From Symbiodinium natans (Eukaryota > Sar > Dinophyceae > Suessiales > Symbiodiniaceae), in contig CAJNDS010002190.1 in NCBI GenBank assembly GCA_905221605.1, positions 1,775,788-1,839,787 of the forward strand: a stretch of 64,000 nucleotides of DNA, read 5' to 3'. The position numbers and the translations under genes are program-made. Of the stretch, positions 9,201 through 15,185 are shown piece by piece; positions within the stretch are counted from its first letter, which is position 1; the number at the start of each line of letters is the position of its first letter. Under the pieces are notes generated by a model, which searched no databases, was not told where the DNA came from, and saw only the letters and a list, made by a program, of their open reading frames with translations.

Positions 9201-10992
9201 TTTAAGAGCAGTACAGTCGAAAGAGGAGACACGCGAAGCATTAGCAAATCTGGACCGTCACATCCCGATGCGCTGGGTGTTAACTTGGAAGCCATTGATC
9301 CCACCTGAACCTCCTGAGCCAGGTAAGCCCACAACGGTGGACAAGTCTGGAAGCAAGAAAGCGAAGGCAAGAGTTGTTTTAATTGGCTTTAAACACCCTG
9401 ATCTTGTGAAACGTGATCCGATTACAGGGAAGCCGGAATTGGCAACAGCTTCGCCTACCATTTCGCGTACTGGAAGAAATTTGCTTCTGCAAGCCATCGC
9501 GTTTGACAAGCATTTCCTAGAAAGTGCCGATGCCAAGAGTGCCTTTCTCCAGGCCGACAACCGGGAGGAGGGTCGTCGACTTTGGACACGTGGCGTTCCA
9601 GAGCTTGCGCGATCACTTGGAATGCCTGAGGCGCGTTTGTTCCGCATCATGGGTGCAGTGTATGGACTTACGAATGCTCCGCGTATCTTTTGGAAAGATG
9701 TTGATTACAAGTTCAGGAACATAGGAGCTATTCCACATGCGCTGGATCGATGCGTGTGGTTATTTCCAGATAAATTTGGGAAAATTTGCGGTAGAGCTGG
9801 TTCACAGGTAGATGATTTCTTGCTTGGTGGCGACCCGTCAAGTCCATGTTGGAAGAAGTATAGAGAGAAGATCCAACAGATGTACCGTTGGAGCCCTTGG
9901 CAGAAGAGTGATTTCATCTACAGCGGATGTCGTATCAAGCAGATGTCAAATCATAGCATCTTCTTGTCCCAGGAAGACTTCTGCAACTCAGTCCGTCCCG
10001 TGGAGATTGCGCAGGACAGATCCCGGAGTGACAATGATCAAATGTCGTCGCATGAACTGTCTCAATGCAGAGCGCTGATCATGAAATGCCAATGGCGGGC
10101 TATTCAGTCTGCACCTCAGTACTCAGCTCGGATAGGCATGTGTACTTCAGCTTTGAAGGACAACTGCCTTCGAAACCTGAGAGAGGCGAACTCAATTGCG
10201 AAAGAGCTTCGGAAGAGTGCTAAAGAGGATTTGGTATTCCATAATTTTCATGATTGCCAAGAAGTAGATATCACTTACAAGGATGTGATTTTTCTTCATT
10301 GGGGCGATGCAGGACACAAGAATCGTCCAGATCACAGTAGTACTGGTGGCTATGTAACTGGCATGTCTGTGCCTAGCATTATGCACGGCAAAGAATCTCC
10401 GGTGAGCATTCTGGATTGGCGAAGTTGGAAACTCCGAAGACCTGCAATTGGAACCAATAGCAGCGAGGGTCAAGCCATCTGTGAAGCAGAGAACAAGGGA
10501 TGGCGATGTCGTCTCTTTTGGGCGTTGTTACATGGACACGAGTTGAAACATGGTCAAGCAGATGTGCTTACTTCGATGTTCATATCCTTGCTGATCACAG
10601 ATTCGCGAGGTTGCTATGACATGCTTGCCTCGAATGAATCGTTAGGTATGGCTGGAGAAGATGCGAAGACTTCAGTAGATCTCCTTTCTGCCAAACATGG
10701 CCTAAGAGATGGCACTCAATGTTATCTCACATGGGTCCCTGGTGAGATGAATTTGAGTGATGCCCTCACCAAGGTCACTTCTGAGGCGTTTAAAGTCATG
10801 GCTCTGTATCATGAACGTAAAAGTTGGATTATCCGCTTTGAACAGGAATTTGTCTCGGCAAGGAAACAGCAACGCCTACGCCGTGAGAAGCAACGTCTCG
10901 AGGAGAAATCGGGACTACACTTTGCAGATCTCCCAGAATTCTGGGAAGAAGATCCGTGGAGTGCGACTTTTGCAGAGGCCTACCATAGGTAG
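3298..10992 (+). CDS. copia Gag-Pol polyprotein (2564 aa)
   Basis: Single ORF from the first ATG after the primer site to a TAG 43 bp before the 3' LTR. Gag occupies roughly residues 1-480, with a coiled-coil stretch near 378-420 and a basic G/K-rich tail near 440-475; no CCHC knuckle is seen. Aspartic protease D526-T-G-A. A methyltransferase-like domain spans about 1040-1280. The zinc-binding pre-integrase motif is H1376-x4-H1381...C1409-x2-C1412. Integrase catalytic residues are D1440, D1508 and E1544, with the exact D-35-E spacing. Reverse transcriptase has D2078 and the D2172-D2173 pair (QVDD in place of the usual YVDD). RNase H residues are D2337, E2396 or E2390, D2435 and D2488. Residues about 780-1020 look like low-complexity out-of-frame translation; the natural frame there is the overlapping ORF at 5636-6358. 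Confidence 0.96.
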   Translation: MSYKGGNQDDKAGAGNKVPAWNGSPETFFHFTQEVKWFLAGTKTSERAYAAARLVRKLLESDYPALRSLMYRLDPSEFRDEAAIARLIQFLEASPMNKQPIPDAGAKLSAYYRKLARRSGETIPQFLIREETLHDEMWRALQRLLREKELDFERYDVTMAELKEFCGIAGDASVYYGGIGEQESTRTTTPPAGSAAASEQDEEEQRPGSSETRSATPAPVQRKPLDMIQRLMDKGLVPLAALDIIRGWMVLEMASENDTEKTLVKASAQNKLGYDSVRRALLTLHEDRGKGFQHPRGLRHGPGKGKYGVMYAIDEEGDVSGEGLDEWGSDQWDAEWAYWTPHEEYGSVAQDYYWVEPDSNAEENNLEQDEATSNPQLEEAMQALAKLQEEEKDLQVYMADAQRNLEQARKAVAAAKRDRGWTMTSASGKPASKPTSTWMQQGKGVNPNVMYFNKGNKGYHQDPFKGKKGHGKMKGKYASWMVEPQYQMMTMDVLPSSAPSSFSGTPAELLQAVPEQLIYPTEAVLDTGATVSAGGEAAVNALISSLAQVRPDMNLTIVQQDRPYFRFGSGSWGQASYKVNIDIPGQSFKLQFYALPSPGVPVLLGMREMRQLGIIINLDTANAIVLNKPWQLRVNSKQQILMDMKAVVAEIPMLSCGRSVAFCLLETDSHSMNMIEPNDVPHSVAVTSTNVDTGKTCGDACGDRDGHTLFPLQVSDCQQLHHVEASVAESTRPHGLFPDRILQKHLGVNSSDLSFLLSKSRSSNSTSSTSSQPLPGFLSDGGPLHAGSDRRGHQADDQGDRARSRARGGAGDKRAQEQEQEGANARIRYNQNHEGRERRPQNAGDSMAMLQPTCGEEWRQSVRRLESMRPMRCASDLHTQGGCAGEQQAKRVTSAGHCCAGAPASTGRCARGHGWQACAQSDQDHRAGVRAEGSQDGQEEAGLLGQGPRGSLEQRRNEEEASASSSRCRDRLVRGIGDGHGDGDNTLACEGTEAARDPEEGSRPDWPGDGQQDGEECRPVSEQLLRSIERSLRLPVFQGPAQSLVAVRQETDPISLWEVCCGTNSTLTQEVTRNGFRAERVSLQTGFDLEKRSDVQKLIGSIPEKKPRKIWASPRCTPWTNSQNLNQRTPAQIESLRRLRYRSRRQVRHLIQIFKAVLEYDNSNDVYFEWPTAAKQGWDLPEWKQFQDWLWKHFQRKVFFCKIDGCMVGLQNGEGVPIRKQWTIMTTDKYFKDHAEVTCQGGHTHVPVIGSGRVVEKSGYYPQKFAKRIVQVWKGALHQDSDASILSDVHVLQQDLEQLYPTTATTSSSSSATLPQKRAASREPRSKGHMADAPPGPAIPAQSGTEPSVQHDPSPDEDRVLEEQRQKGVALLHRLHKAAGHPSNKALVRLCRDRKLAKWLIEEAERLVCQACVDAERGGHGVVQKSLGQQPHPWQMVGIDVLEVAFPAQKCKSRFLIMTCLAMRFISLVHLWTGSFSDTGTDAGERIINAFCKGWLLHRPRPEWIVVDSQSSLRFGQFPEFLEHAGIGLTVVPGEAHWCHGRTEAMVQVAKRTMRRLRNEAPDLSPQSLATLVVNAHNNSDKVLGYSPTQWAYGYDPNRDHDFEDPLEANKDCMPGPKVFQDMVKMRERAEQINREERARESYTRLVNSAPRPLIDYRIGDFVCVWRSATLKARKRDSEYNPEPRFIGPGRIVLIEPAILEGRKEGVIWVLYGTTLYRCATEQLRPATSPEVTMELIKGGTAVVTPKNELLRRLKTYVDVVPEAEAAKRPPDPEAERRVRQRRGDSLEDLKRSWERLVAMNEARRTDGLPPLLTLPPQPMSQTRQASSPEIFHMDESDDVLPEEAPEHHNQPHELLQLLRERIHQLEQKIEYGKETDLLRAQVEREHQQELQLLLRLQDEKVREQKCFVIEFDIHNEDSLISNPLMYTKHVLESKGAEVNYRHLKSDECELFDEAKARELSEVAGSQALRAVQSKEETREALANLDRHIPMRWVLTWKPLIPPEPPEPGKPTTVDKSGSKKAKARVVLIGFKHPDLVKRDPITGKPELATASPTISRTGRNLLLQAIAFDKHFLESADAKSAFLQADNREEGRRLWTRGVPELARSLGMPEARLFRIMGAVYGLTNAPRIFWKDVDYKFRNIGAIPHALDRCVWLFPDKFGKICGRAGSQVDDFLLGGDPSSPCWKKYREKIQQMYRWSPWQKSDFIYSGCRIKQMSNHSIFLSQEDFCNSVRPVEIAQDRSRSDNDQMSSHELSQCRALIMKCQWRAIQSAPQYSARIGMCTSALKDNCLRNLREANSIAKELRKSAKEDLVFHNFHDCQEVDITYKDVIFLHWGDAGHKNRPDHSSTGGYVTGMSVPSIMHGKESPVSILDWRSWKLRRPAIGTNSSEGQAICEAENKGWRCRLFWALLHGHELKHGQADVLTSMFISLLITDSRGCYDMLASNESLGMAGEDAKTSVDLLSAKHGLRDGTQCYLTWVPGEMNLSDALTKVTSEAFKVMALYHERKSWIIRFEQEFVSARKQQRLRREKQRLEEKSGLHFADLPEFWEEDPWSATFAEAYHR
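5636..6358 (+). CDS. overlapping internal ORF of the copia element (zinc-ribbon-like protein)
   Basis: 240 codons in the +1-shifted frame relative to the polyprotein, which stays open throughout. It has normal composition, with amphipathic N-terminal helices, a Cys/His cluster near residues 60-90 (CFNRHVVKNGG..., W..CARC), basic and Pro-rich linkers and a K/Q-rich tail. A strong 3' splice-like signal (TTCCTGGTTTCCTCAG) ends at 5633, and a perfect 5' splice consensus (CCA|GTGAGT) sits at 6355, one codon before the stop. It may be expressed by splicing or frameshifting, or represent a captured exon. Confidence 0.65.
   Translation: MAAHSTQAAIDEATKQMIRETVREAVREEVQAIKGRKSKSKKEPMPELDTTRTMKEESADPRMQATQWPCFNRHVVKNGGNRFAVWSQCARCDVRLTYTPRVDAPANSRRSELPAQVIAALERLRAQGVAPEDMDGKLVRSQIKIIEQEYVLKGAKTDKKKQGYSDKAHEDHSSNDAMKKKPPPPVPVAGTDSSEELEMDTEMVITPSRVKGQKQREIQKKEADPTGQETVNKTGKNAGQ
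6412..7140 (+). other. methyltransferase-like domain within the polyprotein
   Basis: Residues about 1040-1280 of the polyprotein. Motif-I-like EVCCGTNS (1058-1065), a second strand with GFDLEK, SPRCTPW (1113-1119) in the place of the catalytic PPC/SPPC loop of cytosine-5 methyltransferases, then VYFEWP (1166-1171) and a terminal Cys/His group (C1239, then GGHTHV). The order resembles a class I SAM-dependent methyltransferase fold. Retrotransposon-borne methyltransferases have been reported in dinoflagellates; catalytic competence here is unproven. Confidence 0.5.
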
Positions 10993-11015
10993 AGTACTCT
11001 CTTTTCGGCAACATC

Positions 11016-11035
11016 GAGAAAGGGGAATGTATAGG
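11016..11035 (+). other. polypurine tract
   Basis: GAGAAAGGGGAATGTATAGG immediately before the 3' LTR. The purine core is about 8 bases from the LTR boundary, so the exact plus-strand primer end is uncertain. Confidence 0.65.
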
Positions 11036-11220
11036 TGTGTCAGTCCTCTTTTGAGCTCGCATGTTGCCTCCTAAATTCGCTGAAGAGATGCCTGTAAACA
11101 TGCAACTATCGGCCCAAACTAGGGGCCCTTTGAGCTAGATTCACTACGGGCAATGGAAAAGAGCCGCCGAGTGCTCTAGAACGATATCACTTTCTTTAGT
11201 GACTCAGATTGCCTGAGACA
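11036..11220 (+). repeat. 3' LTR, 185 bp
   Basis: Same sequence as 3070-3254, ending ..GCCTGAGACA, followed by the AGTCC target duplication. Confidence 0.97.
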
Positions 11221-11225
11221 AGTCC
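11221..11225. repeat. target-site duplication, right copy (AGTCC)
   Basis: Matches 3065-3069. The reconstructed empty site (..GCTTTAAGTCC|AAACCAG..) has no element remnant. Confidence 0.95.
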
Positions 11226-11700
11226 AAACCAGAAACCCTAAACCGCTTCAAGGCTTGGGCTGTTTGATTTAGGTCTCCCGAACCTCAGGGCTTCGTGGTT
11301 TTAGGGGGAACCCCAGCAACCCTTAACCCCGCCTGGACCCCCAAAATACCCCGTAAGAAGGGCCTAAGTGTACCCTAAGGGGGTATGTCGGGTATCTTCA
11401 AGGGTGTCTAAAAAGCAACTGCTGAAAGCCTGGAGCTATCAACCTTTTGATTAAAACCTTGAAGACCCAAACCCTCGGGTGCAGTGTTTTGTTTGAGGCT
11501 GCGGGGGCTTTAGGCTTGCGTCTCTGGAGTTCGGGTGTAGGGCTTATAGGGATTGCAGCGTTTAGGGATTAGGGTGCTTTGAGGATTTTGGGGGTTTGGG
11601 CCCGAAACCCTAAACCCTAAACCCGAAACCCTAAACCCTAAACTGGGGTGTTTAGGGATCTTAGGCTTTGGTGGGAACTTGGCGACCTGCCGCTTCGACT
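11226..11700. other. repeat-derived spacer
   Basis: Degenerate TTTAGGG/CCCGAAA units and one imperfect inverted repeat (about 11330-11400: ACCCCGTAAGAAGG..AGTGTACCCT..GGGGGTATG). No coding segment supported. Confidence 0.5.
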
Positions 11701-11710
11701 TCCTTCAGAG

Positions 11711-11965
11711 GTTTCGGCCGTGCCCCACACGGACACGCCCCCGTCGGGGGCCCCAGAGCCCGATACACCCGAAACCTATTTAGGGTTTAGGGTTTAGGGT
11801 TTAGGGTTTAGGGTTTAGGGTTTAGGGTTTAGGTTTAAGTTCTTGGGGTCCGTCGTGCCCTTTCCCGGAACCCTGCCAGAACTCTCTGTTGGTACCGGAT
11901 TTGCCTACTTCTTGAGTGTCTCCGAAGCCCTACACCGTAGGGTCCAAGAAAGCACGGGGAACTAG
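11711..11965 (+). CDS. two exon-like segments, 3' end of an unknown gene
   Basis: First segment (11711-11770) after CTTCAGAG reads VSAVPHTDTPPSGAPEPDTP. Second (11840-11965, 41 codons plus TAG) follows TTTAGGTTTAAG and reads FLGSVVPFPGTLPELSVG.. and ..FAYFLSVSEALHRRVQ... If the first exon ends at ACCC|GAAACC (a GA 5' end) both are in phase 0, and the intervening TTTAGGG array is the intron. The second segment is the more convincing. Confidence 0.45.
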
Positions 11966-12234
11966 CCCGCCATACACCTCTAAACCCTAAACACTAAGCC
12001 CTAATCCCTAAACCCCTAAGCCCTAAACCCTAAACCTTAAACCCTAAACCCTACACCCTAAACCCTAAACCCTAAACCCTAAATCCTAAATCCTAAACCC
12101 TAAACCCTAAACCCTAAACCCTAAACCCTAAACCCGAACCTTACGGCATCCTTGTAAAAGGCACCCAGAACTACCCAAGTTGATTTCGGGCGTTGCATGT
12201 TATTGAAGACTGCTTGAGGCCGTCAGAAGGACTC

Positions 12235-12313
12235 TTCTATACACCCCCAAATAGTAGGATCCCCTTATAATATAAGGACCCCAATAAGGTACCCCTAATA
12301 TCGTACACCCCAG
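12235..12313. mobile_element. family D-like element
   Basis: AGTAGGATCCCCTTATAATA...GGACCCCAATAAGGTACCCCTAATATCG is shared with 23045-23125 and 54721-54945. It ends in CCCCAG directly before a coding-looking segment. Confidence 0.55.
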
Positions 12314-12469
12314 GATGACGACAAGCGCATCTTGTGCGAGCTTCATCCCCAAACTTCGAAATCCAAGGCCGAAACAATTGGAACTGCAGGCCATCAGGGA
12401 AGCATGCGCAGCATAGTGAGAAGCTCCGATGAACGGCGTTTTTACGCCGCCTCCACGGCTGTCACCTGA
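12314..12469 (+). CDS. exon-like segment ending at an in-frame TGA
   Basis: Frame opening GAT GAC GAC AAG after CACCCCAG gives 51 codons (DDDKRILCELHPQTSKSKAE.., ..SSDERRFYAASTAVT) before TGA at 12467. The same frame is open for another 41 codons (to TAA at 12593), with natural composition including IHSIPGTWILEWRQTSSG. The TGA could be a genuine stop, a decayed codon, or part of an unseen intron. Confidence 0.4.
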   Translation, partial: DDDKRILCELHPQTSKSKAETIGTAGHQGSMRSIVRSSDERRFYAASTAVT

Positions 12470-12639
12470 CGAGCGGCTTCGGCGACTTCGGGCCGCATTC
12501 ACTCTATTCCCGGTACATGGATCTTAGAATGGCGTCAGACAAGCTCTGGCATCCGAAGGGGGAGGGAGAGAGTCCACCGTATAGAAGGATCCTAAGCAGA
12601 AACAAACCCTAGACCCGCTCGACTTCACTACAACGTCCT

Positions 12640-13210
12640 ACCCTAAACCCTAAACCCTTAAACCCTAAGCCTAAACCCTAAACCCTAAACTCTTTGGCCT
12701 TGCAGGGCCATCCATGCGCTCGTCCCCCCAGAACATGTTCTGCGCTTGGCTACACGCTGAGTAGCCTTACAGGCAGAGCTCTGAAAAAAAAATGCGCCCC
12801 AACACCCCAAAACCCCCAAAACCCCCAAGCCCCCCAAACCCCCCAAATCCCCCAACCCCCGCCCCCCCAAGAAAAAAACAGAGACACCTCAAAAACCCAA
12901 ACCCCCAAAACCACCAAAAGCAAAAGACTAAAAATCCCAAAGCCGGAAGGCCCCCAAAACCTCCAAACCCTCAAGACCCCAACACCTCCAAAACCCCACA
13001 GAGGGGTTTAGGGTTTAGGGTTTAAGGTTTAGGGTTTAGGGTTTAGGGTGTACCCACGACCACAACGCCCCCCCAATGTTCGGGGGTCCCTGCTGTCACT
13101 CTAAACCCTAAACCCTAAACCCTAAATCCTACATCCTAAACCCTAAATCCTAAACCCTAAACCCTAAATCCTAAACCCTAAACCCTAAACCCTAAACTCT
13201 ACACCCTAAA
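12640..13210. repeat. CCCTAAA / CCCCAAA-rich low-complexity block
   Basis: Perfect and degenerate units plus an A/C-rich stretch (12781-13000) that produces spurious Pro/Lys-rich ORFs. A short segment at 12705-12765 after CCTTGCAG might be coding but is not resolved. Confidence 0.7.
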
Positions 13211-13219
13211 GCCGAAACC

Positions 13220-13312
13220 CGCAACGTTCGGAGGTCCCTGCTGACTGAGAGCCCGTCCCTCTCCAAACGGCGCCCATGCGAAGGTCCCACCAGTTCTTCT
13301 TTGATGAATTAG
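13220..13312 (+). CDS. short open segment, unknown
   Basis: 30 codons plus TAG (RNVRRSLLTESPSLSKRR..). Its start (CAACGTTCGGAGGTCCCTGC) is a diverged duplicate of 13072-13100 across the intervening repeat tract. Confidence 0.3.
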   Translation, partial: RNVRRSLLTESPSLSKRRPCEGPTSSSLMN

Positions 13313-13461
13313 GGTTTAGGGTTCAGGGTTTAGGGTTTAGGCAGCCCTGTATACCCTAAAAACCCGAAAGCCCTAAACTCTGAACCCCAAAGCCCTAGAC
13401 CCTAAATAAACTCCGGATTCAGCTTAATCCATAGTCGGAAGCAGGTGAGCGAGGAGGGGAA

Positions 13462-13566
13462 GCTACATCCCCCTTGGATTTATTTCTGTGTTTTTTTCAT
13501 ATAAAACCCAAGAAAATGTCAAGCACATTCTTTTGATTAAGGTTCTAAGGGGAGTACAGGAAGGGG
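13462..13566. mobile_element. family F introner-like element
   Basis: TACATCCCCCTTGGATTT at the left and GGTTCTAAGGGGAGTAC at the right form imperfect inverted ends. The interior (ATATAAAACCCAAGA) matches 58465-58569, which behaves as an intron. GGAGGGG flanks both sides. Confidence 0.7.
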
Positions 13567-13569
13567 GAG

Positions 13570-13741
13570 GGGCTCGGAACCTTACGCTCACGCCGCCTTT
13601 GTTGGTCGTATGTCTAAAGTCCCTGAATGCGACTACCTTCGCTTCTGGGATACCCTGAGATTCATCTCTGCCGTGGCAGCATACGATGCCGTTAAAGATG
13701 TCGTGGGGCGCAGAGCGCAGTTCTTTAGCTGGCTTGTGCAG
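13570..13741 (+). CDS. exon-like segment, unknown protein
   Basis: About 57 codons: EPYAHAAFVGRMSKVPECDY.., ..LRFWDTLRFISAVAAYDAVK.., ending FSWLVQ. It ends GTGCAG|GTCTGC, a good 5' splice site, and begins just after family F element 13462-13566. An ATG at 13610 could be a start. No family recognised; one of the better isolated exons. Confidence 0.55.
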
Positions 13742-13872
13742 GTCTGCTGTGTTCCAGGGTTGTCAATTGGACTAGGATACCGGATTTTGCTGTTTTAGCG
13801 TGTCAGTCCTGGTGTTTGCCTAGCATGAGGGGAGATGCGAGTGGTGTTAGATGTCCTGCTTGTCTTGACAAG

Positions 13873-14018
13873 TTCTTTGTAACATGTCTGATTGCACTGG
13901 CACCCTAGACCTTATCCCTGAATGTGGAGGGGTGGTTGGTGTTCGAGGAGGGCCTTTGACCGAGAGGCAGCCGTACCCGGCAGGCGCAAGCTATGTCGAT
14001 ACCAGGCTGTGCTTGCAG
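13873..14018 (+). CDS. exon-like segment, unknown protein
   Basis: Follows TTGACAAG. With ATG at 13884 it reads MSDCTGTLDLIPECGGVVGV.. and ..YPAGASYVDTRLCLQ, ending TTGCAG|GTCGTAG. A family B element begins 12 bp downstream inside the presumed intron. Phase does not obviously match the segment ending at 13741, so it may be a separate gene or need another splice site. Confidence 0.5.
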
Positions 14019-14030
14019 GTCGTAGTCCTA

Positions 14031-14144
14031 CTAGGATGCCCAGTAGTACCCTTATTCCCTTTTTGGGGGGTTTTAGGTTCCCTCATAAACGCCCTTAAGC
14101 AAAAAGGGGCACCCTTTTTAAGCCTAGGTTACTGTGCAGCCTAG
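14031..14144. mobile_element. family B element, full copy
   Basis: 114 bp, CTAGGATGCCCAGTA...CTGTGCAGCCTAG, flanked by CCTA on both sides (4-bp target duplication). It lies just downstream of a 5' splice-like site. Confidence 0.8.
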
Positions 14145-14184
14145 CCTAAATGATCTTAAATGCCGAGCCTAAATCCTACACCCC

Positions 14185-14241
14185 TGCAACGTCAAGAGCT
14201 CCAAGTACACATATCAGACCGAGCCACTCGGTGCTCTAAAG
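14185..14241 (+). CDS. possible exon
   Basis: CNVKSSKYTYQTEPLGALK in one + frame just downstream of family B element 14031-14144. A second frame is also open, so the call is tentative. Confidence 0.3.
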
Positions 14242-14354
14242 GGCCCTGGCATCCTAAACCCTAGGCCCTGCTTGAAGGCTCGTGGGTAGCTAGATGCAGG
14301 GTTCGAAAAGTACTTCATGTTCGGTTAGGATAGAGGTTACCCTTACCTATGACC

Positions 14355-14630
14355 CTACTTCCAACTGCGCTTATGAATCCCAAACCCTAAGCCCTGAACC
14401 CTAAAACCTAAACCCCATATGAACCTTAAACCCATGAGCATGTAAAGTGTCCCCGGGCCGCCTCGGGAGGCGTCACATCGCAGGCACCGTCGCGGCTGGG
14501 GTCTTGGACGGACACTGGCGGTGTAAACTCCACGCAACCCTGAAACCCCAAGCCCTAAACCCCCCAAACCCTAAACCCTAAACCCCAAACCCCTAAACAC
14601 CAAACCCCTAAACCCCAAAGCCCAAACCGC
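14355..14630. other. CCCTAAA/CCCCAAA tracts around a GC-rich island
   Basis: The island 14446-14540 is open in both directions (+: PRAASGGVTSQAPSRLGSW; - also open), so neither strand is called. Confidence 0.4.
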
Positions 14631-14895
14631 AGTGTAAACCTCAAGCCTTCCCAGAACAGCCTACAAGGTTTTTTGTTTAAGGTAAATGCGCCCTGGCCCT
14701 TGGCAAGTTGGTTTCCGTGTTCCGTTGTGCAAGTCTAAGCAGGGTTGGTACCTTGAATGTGGTTACTTTGTTTGTAGCTGTATTCAACATTTAGCGACCC
14801 ATGACCGTTTCCAGATTCTGCCTAAGTTGTTTTCCATGCCCTGAGTATCTGCTGTTCAAGTGCCCCTAAAACGGGAAAAGGGGGGCAGTAGTAAG

Positions 14896-15106
14896 GCAAA
14901 ACAACAACGGAGAGTTGCATTCCAGCAGGCTCAAGTGGCTCACCAAGGATTCGTTTCAATCCATACCAGGGGGGTCCAAACCCAAAGAGGAGCGGTGGAT
15001 TGTGAGAAAAGCCCTGTATGGGTTGGCATCATTCCACCCCTGCAAACCCCCCTCGCCCACCTGCCCGGTTCATTATGTTTTAGATGTTGATGACCCTAAA
15101 CCTTAA
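14896..15106 (+). CDS. 3'-terminal exon-like segment, unknown
   Basis: About 70 codons after GTAAG, ending TAA inside a CCCTAAA unit: NNNGELHSSRLKWLTKDSFQ.., ..SKPKEERWIVRKALYGLASF.., ..CPVHYVLDVDD. Composition is natural. Lies 80 bp upstream of the RCC1-repeat gene on the same strand. Not recognised. Confidence 0.5.
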
Positions 15107-15185
15107 ACCCTAAGAACCTTAAACTCTCAACCCTATACAACCCTAAACCCTCTTGTGAGCTTGAACACACGCGGTGGCTCGTTCG

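Larger units (their letters stand above)
3070..11220 (+). mobile_element. complete Ty1/copia LTR retrotransposon
   Basis: 8151-bp element with two identical 185-bp LTRs (TG...CA), 5-bp target duplication, a tRNA-type primer-binding site, a purine-rich tract before the 3' LTR, and one long ORF with domain order gag - protease - extra methyltransferase-like domain - integrase - reverse transcriptase - RNase H (the copia order, integrase before RT). Base-for-base LTR identity and the unbroken ORF indicate a very recent insertion, possibly still mobile. It landed in unique sequence between CCCTAAA tracts. Confidence 0.97.
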
